From: Sinohyriopsis cumingii
Lineage: Eukaryota; Mollusca; Bivalvia; Unionida; Unionidae
NCBI GenBank assembly: GCA_028554795.2
Contig: CM068835.1
Span: 30,692,311 to 30,756,310 of the forward strand
Direction: 5' to 3'
Length of the DNA: 64,000 nt
In this document: positions 33,727-43,080 of the stretch, piece after piece
Position numbering within the stretch: the stretch's first letter is position 1
Layout of the letters: each line of letters starts with the position of its first letter
Notes under the pieces: model-generated
Database searches by the model: none
Seen by the model: only the letters and a program-made list of their open reading frames with translations
Told to the model about the DNA's origin: nothing
Translations under genes and position numbers: made by a program

Positions 33727-34836
33727 ATCGAAAAAGTCTTAGCCAGCATTTACTACGATCCCTCCCATCCTGCAGGTTACGCAGGAGTTCAAAAATTGTA
33801 TCGTGCTGCCAAAACTCGACTGAAAAGTCTCCGTTTACCTCAAGTGCAACGATGGTTACAAGAACAAGCTACCTACACTTTACACATACCCATTCGACGC
33901 AAGTTTGCCAGAAGTCGCACCCGAGTGGAAGGCATCGATCATCAATGGCAAGCCGATTTAGCCGATGTCTCTCATTTGGCCAGCTACATTCGTGGCTACA
34001 AATATTTGTTTTGTGTCATCGACGTCTTTTCCAAATTTGCCTGGGTCGTGCCCTTGACTTCCAAATCGAGCAGCGAGTTAGTGCGAGCCCTGCAACGGGT
34101 GTTGAAACAAAGCGGTCGTCACCCTCTTCGATGGCAAACGGACAAAGGTACCGAATTTCTGAACCAAGCTTTCCAAAAAGAAATAAAGAAACGTGACATT
34201 CATTTTTTTACCACCGAGAATCCCGAAACCAAAGCCAGCATTGTGGAACGTTTTCAACGCACTTTGAAAGAACGCATGTGGAAATATTTTACGCATCACC
34301 ACACTCTTAAGTACATCGACATCTTACCGCACCTGGTGCAAGCGTACAATCAATCTTACCATCGAAAAATCGGACGTGCCCCGCAAAAAGTGACTCCCGA
34401 GAACGAAGTGCTGGTGTTTGAGCGCCTGTTTGGTACGTCCCCGACGAGGGCTGTCTCCAAGAAAAGTGGAATGTTGGCCGTAGGAGATTGGGTGCGCATT
34501 GGTAAAACCAAACGCACTTTCGACAAAGGTTACTTACCTAACTGGACGACCGAATTGTTTCGTGTCACTGGACGAGTGCATGGTCGTCATCTTGCCGTCT
34601 ATAAATTGGAATACATGAACGGAGAAGTGCTCAAAGGAACGTTTTATTTGCCCGAGTTACAACGTGTCACCAAAAACGAAGACGACGTGTACGACATCGA
34701 AAGCATTCTCGAACGCAGAACCCGTAAAGTGGGCAAACGACGTGTCAAAGAAGTCAAAGTACGTTGGAAAGGATATCCACCCAGTTTTGATTCTTGGATC
34801 GACGCTTCGCAAGTCATCGACTATAAAAAGAAGTGA
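33727..34836 (+). pseudogene. Retroviral-type integrase with chromodomain, start codon lost
   Basis: The frame is open without a stop from 33727 to 34836, but the expected ATG has become ATC (with a neighbouring indel) and no early in-frame ATG replaces it. Core catalytic DDE triad: Asp in WQADLADVSH, Asp in QTDKGTEF, Glu in KASIVERF. A C-terminal chromodomain (VYDIESILERR, VKVRWKGYPPSFDSWID) probably targets histone marks. This family inserts the linear element and makes 6-bp duplications. All catalytic parts are present, so the lesion is only at initiation; translation from a non-ATG codon is possible but unsupported. Confidence 0.9.
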
Positions 34837-34841
34837 CCATC

Positions 34842-35261
34842 ATGCCCTTTCACGCAGACGCAGCTACTACGGCTACCAATCCTTCACTCAGTTCTTCTCT
34901 ACAAGATTTGCAAAAACAACCCTTGTGGGTGTGGTGCGGAGAACGTGTGCCTAAAACGCAAATCGTCTTTTTCTGCCAAATCTTCGTGGTGTATTGTGTC
35001 ATCGGGGCAGCCATTGCCAATTTGAGTTTGCAACAAGGAAACAAACAATTGTGGACCATTTTATTGCGCAGTTGCATCGGTTACCTGCTTCCCAATCCCT
35101 CCCTGAAATTCTCCTCGAACGGGAACTACGGGAACCTTGTGTCCAGTGTCAGTGCCAGTCACCACTCCAATAACAACCACAACCAGAACCCCATTTTAGG
35201 CGGAGACACGCCTCTGACGTCCAGTAACCCCTCGGACAGCCACAGAACTCTAGAATTATGA
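34842..35261 (+). CDS. Conserved Polinton membrane protein
   Basis: 139 codons from the ATG at 34842. One or two hydrophobic segments (TQIVFFCQIFVVYCVIGAAI, and LWTILLRSCIGYLL) with the conserved block NLSLQQGNKQLW through GYLLPNPSLK, a signature I know from many Polintons/adintoviruses. The C-terminal tail is Asn/Ser/His-rich. Starts 3 nt after the integrase stop and overlaps the next start (ATGA). Intact in both elements. Probably a virion-associated membrane protein; mechanism unknown. Confidence 0.75.
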   Translation: MPFHADAATTATNPSLSSSLQDLQKQPLWVWCGERVPKTQIVFFCQIFVVYCVIGAAIANLSLQQGNKQLWTILLRSCIGYLLPNPSLKFSSNGNYGNLVSSVSASHHSNNNHNQNPILGGDTPLTSSNPSDSHRTLEL

Positions 35262-36179
35262 GTCACCAAAACTAATTTTACTTAACCTTACCCAGTGACA
35301 GTTCCATGGAGGTGTTTCCCAAGAACACGTTGTGCTGTTACACGGCCAAATTACCTCAGGCCATCCCGTTAGATCACGAAGCCCATTGGGAAGTGGCTTT
35401 AGTGGAAATCATTCACCCGACCCAAGTCCACAATGTCCTTCCCAATCAAAATAAATTTGATGTGGAAGTTCATGACGATTCAATGCAAAAGTACTTGAAT
35501 ACCCATGTCAAATATGATCACAAAACCTATGATGACAAAACTCAAAAGTGGACCTACCACTTGTTCGTTCCCCCAGGCTATTATTTTAGTGGTCAACATT
35601 TGGTGAGCACCATAGCCTCCAGCTTTAATGTCGTGTTTCTGAAAGCTTTGGAAAGTGTCAGAAAAAGTATCACCATGGAATACCACAAAGCAGCTCGTCG
35701 CTTCTTGATGAAATTTGACGGGAGTAAAATCCTGTCCATTTTATTTTGTCCTGAATTATTTGACATGTTGGGCGGAGACATGGACATGAGAATGGCCATG
35801 CTCAAGAAAAACGAATTACCAGTCATTCGAGTCTTTTAGCAAGTTATTTCGTGCCCCAGTAGAACTGAACCAAGGACTGAATTTGATGTTCGTGTATTCC
35901 GATGTGGTGGAGTACAACGTGGTGGGACACACCTCTGTGCCGGAACTGCAAATCATTCCTTTCAAAGTGGATTCTGCCACGAACGCTGACGAGGAAGGTG
36001 GAAACACTTATCACGTCCGCCGCGAATCTGTACATCCTCACTATTTGCCTGTCAGCAAGTCGTATTTGGACACGGTCAACATTGCTATAAAAGGAGATTT
36101 GGGACAAAATATTTCATTCACCAAAGGAAAAGTCACGGTGAAACTCCATTTTCGAAAACGGTTCTCTCACAACTCGTAA
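35258..36179 (+). pseudogene. Minor capsid (penton-like) protein, broken
   Basis: Single-jelly-roll vertex protein of Polintons. ATG at 35258 overlaps the previous stop, but TAA follows at 35273; the frame then reopens (ATG at 35306, MEVFPKNTLCCYTAKLPQAI). The diagnostic N-terminal pattern is HWEVALVEIIHP. An 8-base deletion near 35828 shifts the frame, and the C-terminal part (YNVVGHTSVPE through HFRKRF) continues to 36179. Element 2 has a different single stop. Confidence 0.85.
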
Positions 36180-36182
36180 GTC

Positions 36183-36609
36183 ATGTATCCAGTGTACCGA
36201 GGGGTTGCTCGACAGCGAGGACACGGTTTAGGAGATATGTTAAAATCGGCCTTTCGTTCGGTGGCCCCGGTGTTAAAACCGATGGTGACACGCGGATTGC
36301 ACGCCTTGAAAGATGCGGAACTGACGCAAGGCAAAGAATTTCTCCAAAATGTCATCATCGACAAACAAAACCCGAAAAGAAGCCTTCATGAGGGCAGGCA
36401 AAAATGTCTTGCTGCAAACGGGTAAAGACCTTTTGGGCCGACGAGACACACCTATAAATGCCCTGCACACTACCGAGTCAGGCATTCAGCAAGGACAAGG
36501 CAGAAAGAGACGACGAAGAAAACACCCTTTCACCAGACTTCACACGTCTAAAGCTAGAAAGGCCAAGAAAAGAAGAACCGTTCGAGACTTAGACGTTTTC
36601 GATTATTAA
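36183..36609 (+). pseudogene. pVI-like Gly/Arg-rich protein, frameshifted
   Basis: Starts MYPVYRGVARQRGHGLGDML. A 1-base insertion near 36377 shifts the frame. The remaining half (GKDLLGRRDTPINAL, then KRRRRKHPF and RKAKKRRTVRDLDVFDY) is in another frame. The YRG-RGHGLG-amphipathic helix layout is shared with small Polinton proteins compared with adenovirus pVI, a membrane-active internal capsid protein; the comparison is by layout, not by firm homology. Intact counterpart at 49839-50255. Confidence 0.75.
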
Positions 36610-36630
36610 AGTATCGAGAAACAGAATAAA

Positions 36631-37953
36631 ATGATGCACCGAGAGTCTTGCGCTTGTTCCAAGTCTGAACTGGATCTGTTTGCCATGCCCCCCACCATGA
36701 TGACGATGCAAGAATCCCAGTGGGTGGAATTTCATCCCGTCTCCTCTTTGACGGATTCCGCTCCCATCGAGTTTGACATCAATGGACAACCCGAAGATTA
36801 CATCGATCTGAATAGCAGTTACCTGTATTTGAAAGTCAAAGTGATCAAAACGGACAACACCAATCCTGGAGCCAATGATAGAGTAGCGCCCGTCAACAAT
36901 TTCATGCATTCCTTGTTCAGCGAAGTGGACTTGTACTTGAATAACAAACTGGTCAGCAGCAGCATGGATACTTACCCATATCGTGCCTACCTGGAAAATC
37001 TCTTGACGTACGGAAAAGAAGCCAAGAATACTCATCTGGATGCTTGCGTGGTATGGAAACCTGACACGGCAGGCACGTTTAACAACACAGCCCTGACAGA
37101 AGATGGGAATGCTCACAATGTGGGGTTTAACACACGTAGAAATAAAATTCTGCAAGTGCAAAGTTTAAAATTGATGGATCGTTTGCATTTGGACATGTGA
37201 TTACAAGATAAGTATTTGCTTAACAGAGTGGTTATCCGTAAAAGACTGAATCGTAGTAGTGCCACTTTCCATTTGATGGTTGCTGGTGATACCGTTTACA
37301 AAACTTTCATTCAAGAAGCCCGACTTTACGTGCGTCGTGTGGAAGTGTTACCTAAAGTGGGAAACGACGTCAATCAGACGTTGAGCAGAACGACCGCCAA
37401 GTATCCGATACGACGTGTAGAAGTGAAAACGTTCACCATTCCTGTTGGACAGCGATCCATGATCGAAGATCATCTGTTCCAAGGACAGTTACCCAAGCGT
37501 TTGATAGTTGGCATCGTCAGGAATTCAGCTTTCGATGGAGCCTACAACGAAAATCCTTTTGAGTTTCAACACTTTGGCGTGTCCAAGATCGAAGTCAGTC
37601 GCGACGGCAAGACCTTGTGTACCCGACCCTTTGAGCCTAAGCTTGGTGACAGAAATTATTTGAGATCGTACTTGTCCCTGTACGAAGCCACCGGACAGTT
37701 AGGAACCAACACCAGTCACGGTATTACATACGAGGATTATGCAGGAGGCTATGCTTTGTGGGCTTTCGATTTCACTCCAGACCAAGGCAGCGACGAGGGA
37801 CATTTCCACCCTATAAAATCCGGCCAGATTCGTGTGGAAATTCAGTTTGCAAACCGAGACCCTACTGATCCAACGTTGAACGTCATCCTGTATGCAGAAT
37901 TTGATAATACCATAGAAATCAACAGTTTGAGAGAAGTTATTCTAGATTTTTAG
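36631..37953 (+). pseudogene. Major capsid protein (hexon-like, double jelly roll), one stop
   Basis: 440-codon frame from ATG 36631, interrupted by one TGG-to-TGA stop at 37198. Readable landmarks include PIEFDINGQPEDYIDLNSSY, FMHSLFSEVDLYLNNKLV, YPYRAYLENLLTYG, then after the stop VEVLPKVGNDV, PKRLIVGIV and the C-terminal REVILDF. These match the Polinton major capsid protein, a double-jelly-roll relative of hexon. The neighbours (penton-like, pVI-like, protease) form the usual morphogenesis cluster. Element 2 has a separate frameshift. Confidence 0.9.
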
Positions 37954-37958
37954 AAGCC

Positions 37959-38469
37959 ATGGAAGACTGTTATCCCTCTTTACCTAGTGGAGAAACTTTG
38001 GAAATGGAATGTGAGGAGACCGTGGAAAAAGAAGAATCCCAAGACTAAGACGAAGAAGTTGTCATGATGAAGTCGAGATGGCCAGAACAAGAAGCCCATT
38101 TAGTCTCCTGTTTTGCTACATTCCTGACAGATGTAATGAAAGAATTGATCAAGGAAGAGTGCTATGGATGTCACAACAATCATCCCAGTCAAATTCAACA
38201 CGACAAATGTCTGATGTTGAGCCAAGAAGAAAAATTGGACGAATATCTGGACAAAGCTTGGGGTGTCATCGAGATATATAGAATTCGTGTTGAACGAGTG
38301 GTATAAAGGCTTGGATAAACATTCTTCTCCTCCATTAACGTCTCTGGAGCGTCGTCGCATCGAATCTCGCTTTGACCAGAATAAGAAGTCGGAGCCAAAC
38401 GCCTTTTACTTGTCAGACATTTTCAAGCAAAAGGTCAGGATCGAATTGATGACTTATCATTACCTGTGA
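37959..38469 (+). pseudogene. CYGC/HPSQ conserved Polinton protein, broken
   Basis: ATG at 37959, 5 nt after the capsid stop. An AAG-to-TAA stop at about 38046 and a small deletion near 38270 break it. The diagnostic block CYGCHNNHPSQIQHDKC suggests a metal site. The C-terminal LSDIFKQKVRIELMTYHY is in the shifted frame. Widely found next to capsid genes in Polintons; role unknown. Intact in element 2. Confidence 0.8.
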
Positions 38470-38483
38470 AGAAGAAAAAAAAC

Positions 38484-39044
38484 ATGGATACCTGGGAACT
38501 TTATTACCTTTTGAACCACAGTTCGCATACGGCTTCTTGGAATCCCGTCGTCTGTGCTAAAGATGAACTCCCTGATCGCAAACCTCAAAACCATCAAGCT
38601 TATGTCATTAACACGGACGACAGTCATCTCCCAGGAACCCACTGGGTAGCCGTCTACTTTCCTCAAGAAGGATGTGTGGAATATTTTGATTCGTATGGAT
38701 TGTCCCCTTTGGAAGACGATATCATTGACTTTATGAGAATAAATTCTCAGACCACCCGATTCAATAATGTGAAATTACAAGGCACAGATTCCTTGGTGTG
38801 TGGACAGTACTGTGTATATTTTCCGCATCATCGCAGCCTGGGCTATTCCTTAGAACATTTAGTGACTCATTTTCATCCTCGTTCTTCTTCTAGAAACGAT
38901 GTGAAAGTAGATCGATGGTTTTGTGACCATTATGCTTATCTTTTGTCTCAAGCTAGGAAACGTAGTGTCCATCAATGGCCTAATGACTTCCAACAATGGA
39001 AATCACAATTTCATTTACAACGTTGCCAACCCTGTCCAAAATAA
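38484..39044 (+). CDS. Adenain-type cysteine protease
   Basis: 186 codons from MDTWELYY; a longer in-frame extension to 38466 would need a GTG start. Adenovirus-type (C5, Ulp1-like fold) maturation protease. Visible triad: His53 in GTHWVAVYF, Asp69 in EYFDSYG and Cys110 in VCGQYCVYF. It cleaves capsid precursors in adenoviruses and presumably here. It is the only core gene of element 1 still fully open. The element 2 copy has a 1-base insertion that replaces the last 20 residues. An AATAAA lies 88 nt after the stop. Confidence 0.9.
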   Translation: MDTWELYYLLNHSSHTASWNPVVCAKDELPDRKPQNHQAYVINTDDSHLPGTHWVAVYFPQEGCVEYFDSYGLSPLEDDIIDFMRINSQTTRFNNVKLQGTDSLVCGQYCVYFPHHRSLGYSLEHLVTHFHPRSSSRNDVKVDRWFCDHYAYLLSQARKRSVHQWPNDFQQWKSQFHLQRCQPCPK

Positions 39045-39131
39045 TGTGTAAATTGAAAAAAATGTTTGATGTTATATGGTTGGATTATTGTTAAAAATGT
39101 TAGAGTTGTTGGTTAGTGTTAAGTGATTTTG

Positions 39132-39137
39132 AATAAA
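39132..39137 (+). promoter_or_regulatory. Poly(A) signal after protease
   Basis: AATAAA 88 nt after the protease stop; conserved in element 2 (minus strand 47307-47312). Contrasts with the histone-type ends of the genes to its right. Confidence 0.6.
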
Positions 39138-39266
39138 AAAATGTCGTGTTTTGAAAAAAAATGCCTTTGTGGTTTGTTTGGCTATAGGAATGTTGATTCA
39201 TGCTCTTTGACTTCTTACTATCCCTCTCATGGCACTCATTGAACGTTGCGGCTCCAAAACCGTAGA

Positions 39267-39292
39267 GGGATGTTTTCCTTCACGTCCGCGCT
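39267..39292 (+). promoter_or_regulatory. Right-end promoter motif, copy 1
   Basis: GATGTTTTCCTTCACGTCCG plus CGC, then TTTGACTTTAAGAA as a weak TATA-like box. It precedes the ATG at 39358 by about 65 nt. An upstream ATG at 39229 would read through this motif as protein, which argues that the true start is 39358. Confidence 0.65.
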
Positions 39293-39357
39293 TTGACTTT
39301 AAGAACCGGGGTAATTTCCAGTCTAACCATCCATTGTCGACTCATCCTCCTACGAAG

Positions 39358-39722
39358 ATGTGCTCCAAACTAGCTAAGCTAAACGAAGCCTACGTGAATT
39401 TGCATAGGGTCAGAAACAGTCTGATACCGAAGCCAGAAGAGAGAACGTGAGAATGCTAAAAGTCACAGAAGACCTGATAGAAGAGCTCTTCAGAGAAGAA
39501 GTGAACAGGGAGAAAGAAGAATGGACAGAGAAGTACAGACTTCAGAAACAGCAGCAACAGCAACAACAACAACAGCAGCAGCAGCAGCAGCAGGAACCTG
39601 AACCTGACAGAGGCTTTGTCGATTGTCGTATCGACACCAAAGAGTTCTTCTTCTCTTTCCGAAGAAGCAGACCTATCGTCAGAAAGTCTATCCTCAGAGG
39701 ACGTCGCATTCTTAGAAAGTAA
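39358..39722 (+). pseudogene. Right-end helical protein X with Gln tract, frameshifted
   Basis: Starts MCSKLAKLNEAYVNLHRVR. A 4-base deletion near 39442 relative to element 2 shifts the frame; the rest (LKVTEDLIEELFREEVNREK, a Gln run of about 16, then CRIDTKEFFFSFRRSRPI) is in another frame. Highly charged coiled-coil profile. Shares promoter motif and histone-type 3' end with the two genes to its right. Function unknown. Confidence 0.7.
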
Positions 39723-39749
39723 AAAGATTGCCATAGCAAACAAAAAAAC

Positions 39750-39791
39750 AGCCCTTTTCAGGGCTACCCAATACTCTAGAAAAGAAATAAC
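39750..39791 (+). terminator. Histone-type 3' stem-loop and downstream element of gene X
   Basis: AGCCCTTTTCAGGGCT (39750-39765), then ACCCA, then TCTAGAAAAGAAATAAC. The stem-loop begins 28 nt after the stop. Confidence 0.75.
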
Positions 39792-40130
39792 AATCCATTT
39801 GCCGATGTGTGTAGGTAGAGTAGTGTGAATATAAACACTGACTCTTTTGTTGTGTGAGTGTATGTGTTTGTGTATAGGATTGTGTGTTTGTAAGTGCTCA
39901 AATACGTTGGTGTGGATAGTAGATTAAGATCATGGGTTTTTTTGTGTTAGAGGTGTGGGGAGAGTAGATTTGGGGTTTGATTGGATTGCTTTGCGTATGT
40001 GAATAGTATATTGAAGTGATTAATGAAAATTTTTAGAATAGTAATGGGCATTATAAAAAAGTGAGTGAGTGTTTCTTTTAGGTCCGCGCGTTGTTTGGTC
40101 ATGATCTAGGTAAGATCAATTTTGTTTTAG
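39792..40130. other. Repeated spacer between right-end genes
   Basis: Begins with sequence repeated after gene Y (GTGTAGGTAGAGTAGTGTGA, then ATATAAACACTGACTCTTTT and GT-rich stretches). It includes a partial promoter motif (GGTCCGCGCG near 40081) and ATGATCTAGGTAAGATCAAT. No coding potential seen. Confidence 0.6.
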
Positions 40131-40169
40131 GGGATGTTTTCCTTCACGTCCGCGCTTTCACTATAAATT
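40131..40169 (+). promoter_or_regulatory. Right-end promoter motif, copy 2, with TATA
   Basis: The motif at 40131-40155 is followed by TTTCAC and TATAAATT (40162-40169), 38-45 nt before the ATG at 40207. Confidence 0.7.
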
Positions 40170-40206
40170 GAAACTCGCTGGGCAGTCTAGCTACCCTTGT
40201 TGATTG

Positions 40207-40515
40207 ATGAAGAGAATGAATACCAGAATTGTAAAGCTTCTAGAACTCCAGATGCACCTGGAATATGCCAGGCGCATACTAAATGAACTGGCCGCGGAGG
40301 CCATTGTCGAAGAGGGAAGGATGAGAGAGGAGGAGGAGGAAAGAAGAAAAAAAGAAGAGGAGGAAAAGGAGAGAAGAAATTTCAGAATCCCAGAGACAGA
40401 AAATTGGGATTCTGAAGCCACTTATCCCGCCTCTGCTCTTTCCCCAAAACGAGTGAAAAGAGACTGGGGAAGAAGATGTGTGTGTGGCGCCAGGCCAGTA
40501 AAGTGCCAGCATTAG
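40207..40515 (+). CDS. Right-end helical protein Y
   Basis: 102 codons (MKRMNTRIVKLLELQMHLEY). Residues 1-35 form an amphipathic helix, then a Glu/Arg/Lys-rich charged coil (about 40-60), and a C-terminal region ending RRCVCGARPVKCQH, whose Cys/His pattern (CVCGA...C.H) may bind a metal. Open here; element 2 has one stop in the charged coil. Between the same type of promoter and 3' stem-loop as genes X and Z, suggesting one regulated module. Function unknown. Confidence 0.65.
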   Translation: MKRMNTRIVKLLELQMHLEYARRILNELAAEAIVEEGRMREEEEERRKKEEEEKERRNFRIPETENWDSEATYPASALSPKRVKRDWGRRCVCGARPVKCQH

Positions 40516-40543
40516 ATAGGTGCATCTGGAGTTAAAAACAAAC

Positions 40544-40586
40544 AGCCCTTTTCAGGGCTACCCAATACTCTAGAAAAGAAATAACA
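40544..40586 (+). terminator. Histone-type 3' stem-loop and downstream element of gene Y
   Basis: AGCCCTTTTCAGGGCT (40544-40559), ACCCA, then TCTAGAAAAGAAATAAC. It begins 28 nt after the stop. Confidence 0.75.
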
Positions 40587-40910
40587 ATCGATTTGCCAAT
40601 GTGTGTAGGTAGAGTAGTGTGAATATAAACACTGACTCTTTTTTTATAGTGTGAGTGTATGTGTTTGTGTTAGTGTGTTTGTGTTTGTAAGCGCTCACGT
40701 ACGTTTGTGTGAATAGTAGATTATGGGTTTGTTTATTGTTTCTTAGAGTATGTGGAGAGTATAGTTTGGGTTTTGTAACCTTTCACGTACGATTGGATAG
40801 TAGATTATGGATTTTGCTTTAATGATTTGAGTGTGTAAATAGTAGATTTGGGGTTGGTTAATTGTTGCTTCACTTATGTGGATAGTATATTATATGAAAT
40901 GAGAAAGTAG
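40587..40910. other. Repeated spacer between genes Y and Z
   Basis: GT-rich, partly the same sequence as 39792-39900. No coding potential seen. Confidence 0.6.
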
Positions 40911-40936
40911 GGGATGTTTTCCTTCACGTCCGCGCG
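40911..40936 (+). promoter_or_regulatory. Right-end promoter motif, copy 3 (no TATA)
   Basis: GATGTTTTCCTTCACGTCCG followed by CGCGTTTT. No TATA follows; it lies 66 nt before copy 4, so it may be a duplicated upstream element of gene Z. Confidence 0.6.
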
Positions 40937-40976
40937 TTTTAAGTGATAATCGAGGTAATATCAATTTTGTTTTAAG

Positions 40977-41013
40977 GGGATGTTTTCCTTCACGTACGCG
41001 CTTTAACTATAAG
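40977..41013 (+). promoter_or_regulatory. Right-end promoter motif, copy 4, with TATA
   Basis: GATGTTTTCCTTCACGTACG (one change from the consensus), CGCTTTAAC and TATAAG (41008-41013). The ATG at 41029 is too close to this TATA to lie in the mRNA; the ATG at 41065 fits the spacing of the other genes. Confidence 0.65.
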
Positions 41014-41064
41014 AACCCACCAGGTTTGATGTTCGAACCATTCTACGGAATAATAAAAACGAAG

Positions 41065-41642
41065 ATGGTGGTTGCAAGTGAGTTGTTCAACAACTTGGTA
41101 CATATACACAATTGGATAATGGATGGTATCTGTGTAGCGGAGAGACTAGAAAAAGAATGGAAGATAGTACAGTATCTGGACTACGCTAAATGCCTAAACG
41201 TAGCAAAAGAAGTGATAGCAGAAATGATAGAAGAGGAGGAAAAGAGATTGAGAGGTATGATAAATCCCACCTATGTCAGAGTGGGAAGCCTAAAGGAAGC
41301 ACTTGACAATGCAAGCAAAGTCAGGTGCTTTCTTGAAAATATGTCACATGGGACAGAGTGCTCTTTTGTGGAGAGAGGTCAGGAAAGACTGAGGAAAGGA
41401 GAGGAGTTGATGAGAAAAGTGATGGAGGTAGAGGTAAAGAAGATTAAAGAGAGATGGAATAAAGAAAGAAAAGATCAGGAAAACAAAAACAGGCTGATTT
41501 TGAAAGGCTCAATCAGAATTGGATCAAAATCCAGGAAAAGTTTAGAGCCTTGGGCCATCCAGACTGGATGCCAGAGGAGAAAAAGAAGAAGAAAGGAATA
41601 ATGGAAAAAGTGAGGACTTGGTGAAAGAAGTGGAGGAGTTAG
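41065..41642 (+). pseudogene. Right-end helical protein Z, frameshifted
   Basis: Start MVVASELFNNLVHIHNWIMD. Long helical protein with paired hydrophobic/charged heptads (VIAEMIEEEEKRLRGMINP, then VRCFLENM). A 1-base deletion in the A run near 41487 shifts the frame; the lost C-terminus (FRALGHPDWMPE) is readable in another frame and also meets a TGA. Intact counterpart at 44868-45449. Outermost right gene, transcribed outward; its 3' end lies in the terminal repeat. Confidence 0.75.
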
Positions 41643-41650
41643 AAGAAGAA

Positions 41651-42063
41651 GAAACCGAAAGGCCCTTTTCAGGGCCACTCATAGGTCTCGAAAAGAGAAT
41701 GACTTTCGATTGCCTACCCTTTTTTAAATTTTTTTTTATAAAAAAAATCCCAGGTTAAATTCCCTTGTCCCTAGACAAGCCCAAACTCTATTCCCCATGT
41801 TAATTCCCCTTGTCCCTAAACAAGCCCAAACTCTATTCCCCATGTTCAATTCCCCTTGTCCCTAGACAAGCCCAAACTCTATTCCCCATGTTCAATTCCC
41901 CTTGTCCCTAGACAAGCCCAAAGCCCCATGTTAATTCCCATTGTCCCTAGAGTGGCCCAGGGTTTTTCTCCATGTTAAATTTCCACTGTCCCTAGAGTGG
42001 TCGGGGGGGGGGGGGTCTGTAATGCTAATTCCCATTGTCCCTAGGGTGGCCCCCTTCACTACT
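41651..42063. repeat. Right terminal inverted repeat of element 1
   Basis: Reverse complement of 21580-21992, with the same subterminal units. It ends CTTCACTACT directly before TATCCA. Confidence 0.95.
41661..41701 (+). terminator. Histone-type 3' stem-loop and downstream element of gene Z
   Basis: GGCCCTTTTCAGGGCC (41661-41676), ACTCA, then CTCGAAAAGAGAATGAC. It is identical to the left-end copy except for small changes because it lies in the terminal repeat. Confidence 0.8.
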
Positions 42064-42069
42064 TATCCA
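42064..42069. repeat. Target-site duplication of element 1, right
   Basis: TATCCA, identical to 21574-21579. Confidence 0.95.
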
Positions 42070-42630
42070 AAATCCAATGTGCATTTTCTTTTTATCCTGT
42101 AAAAGATAAAACAACAGTTAGAAATTGGTTTTGTTGACCTTCCTCCTTGCGCAGGAACTTGTGTAAATTGGTTCTTTAATATTATATTCAAACCTGCATT
42201 CAACACTTGTATAGCAGAATTAAAATCAGTTATTATTCACGCCAAATTCATGTGCAAGCTTGTTACTAAAGGTCTAAACTTTTCGTATACTGTAACACAG
42301 ATAGAATATATGATGCATGTCTTTACGTCTCCGTTCATAGCTTTGCTAGATTTTACTGATCATTTGCTTGATTATGGAGAGTTGGTGTTGGGAAGATATT
42401 TCTAAAAACAGTAATTAGCCAACTACGAGGAACAATCATCACAATGGACGAGATATTATACTTGCAAGGATTAGTTTCGTCAACTGGACACACACTCATT
42501 TCTCAGCATAATAAACTCTGGATATTTTAATTTGCAAGTGTTTGGTCATTGGAGGTGGAACTCATTCTTTGTGATGGGTGTTTGGATCGTGTTTTTAATA
42601 CAAAGCAAAAAGTACATATCTTCAGCCCAA
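42070..42630. other. Host DNA without recognisable gene
   Basis: AT-rich, no recognisable features. Confidence 0.5.
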
Positions 42631-42905
42631 AAAGCGTACTAATACATCATATGAATGTGCAGGAAGTCAAAGAATACTAATATCTCATATGAATGTACAG
42701 GAAGTCAAAGCGTACTATTACATCATATGAATGTACAGGAAGTCAAAGCGTATTAATACATCATAGGACCATACAGGAATTCAAAGCGTACTAATACATC
42801 ATAGGGATGTACAGGAAGTCAAAGCGTATTAATACATCATAGGAATGTACAGGAAGTCAAAGCGTATTAATACATCATAGGAATGTAAAGAAAGTCAAAG
42901 CTTTG
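42631..42905. repeat. Minisatellite, 38-bp unit
   Basis: About seven copies of a unit with TACATCATAGGAATGTACAG and GAAGTCAAAGCGTATTAA. Confidence 0.9.
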
Positions 42906-43032
42906 TCGATCGTTTGTTGATTAATGGAAAGTTATTCTTTTTGGGTGCCTTTTTAAGACCCAACAGTTGTGAGGGCAGCTCTCCGTCTCCCTCCATCTCT
43001 GTGAGTGTCTGTCTTTGTCTCTATCTCTCTCT

Positions 43033-43034
<2 letters not shown>

Positions 43035-43070
<36 letters not shown>

Positions 43071-43080
43071 CACACGCACT
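43035..43080. repeat. AC microsatellite
   Basis: AC units interrupted by two CG changes. Confidence 0.9.

Larger units (their letters stand above)
21580..42063 (+). mobile_element. Polinton/Maverick element 1 (complete length, genes decayed)
   Basis: The 20,484-bp element starts AGTAGTGAAG and ends with its inverse. It has terminal inverted repeats of about 413 bp and a 6-bp target duplication. Gene order on the plus strand: coiled-coil protein, (minus) zinc-knuckle protein, PolB, BIR proteins, LPxELRERIYREL proteins, ATPase, two related core proteins, a Pro-rich protein, integrase, membrane protein, penton-like protein, pVI-like protein, major capsid, CYGC/HPSQ protein, protease, and three right-end helical proteins. 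Multiple stops, small deletions and a lost integrase start codon show it is no longer autonomous. Both ends and the duplication remain exact, so decay followed one clean insertion. Confidence 0.95.

Noticed and set aside
33727..34836. LTR retrotransposon, suggested by the retroviral-type integrase
   Set aside because: No Gag-Pol or LTRs; the integrase sits among PolB, capsid and ATPase genes inside terminal inverted repeats.
36589..37161. 190-codon frame antisense to the major capsid gene
   Set aside because: Shadow of the capsid coding strand.
39456..39743. Minus-strand frames with Leu or Cys runs opposite gene X
   Set aside because: Antisense readings of the CAG/CAA tract that encodes Gln in gene X.
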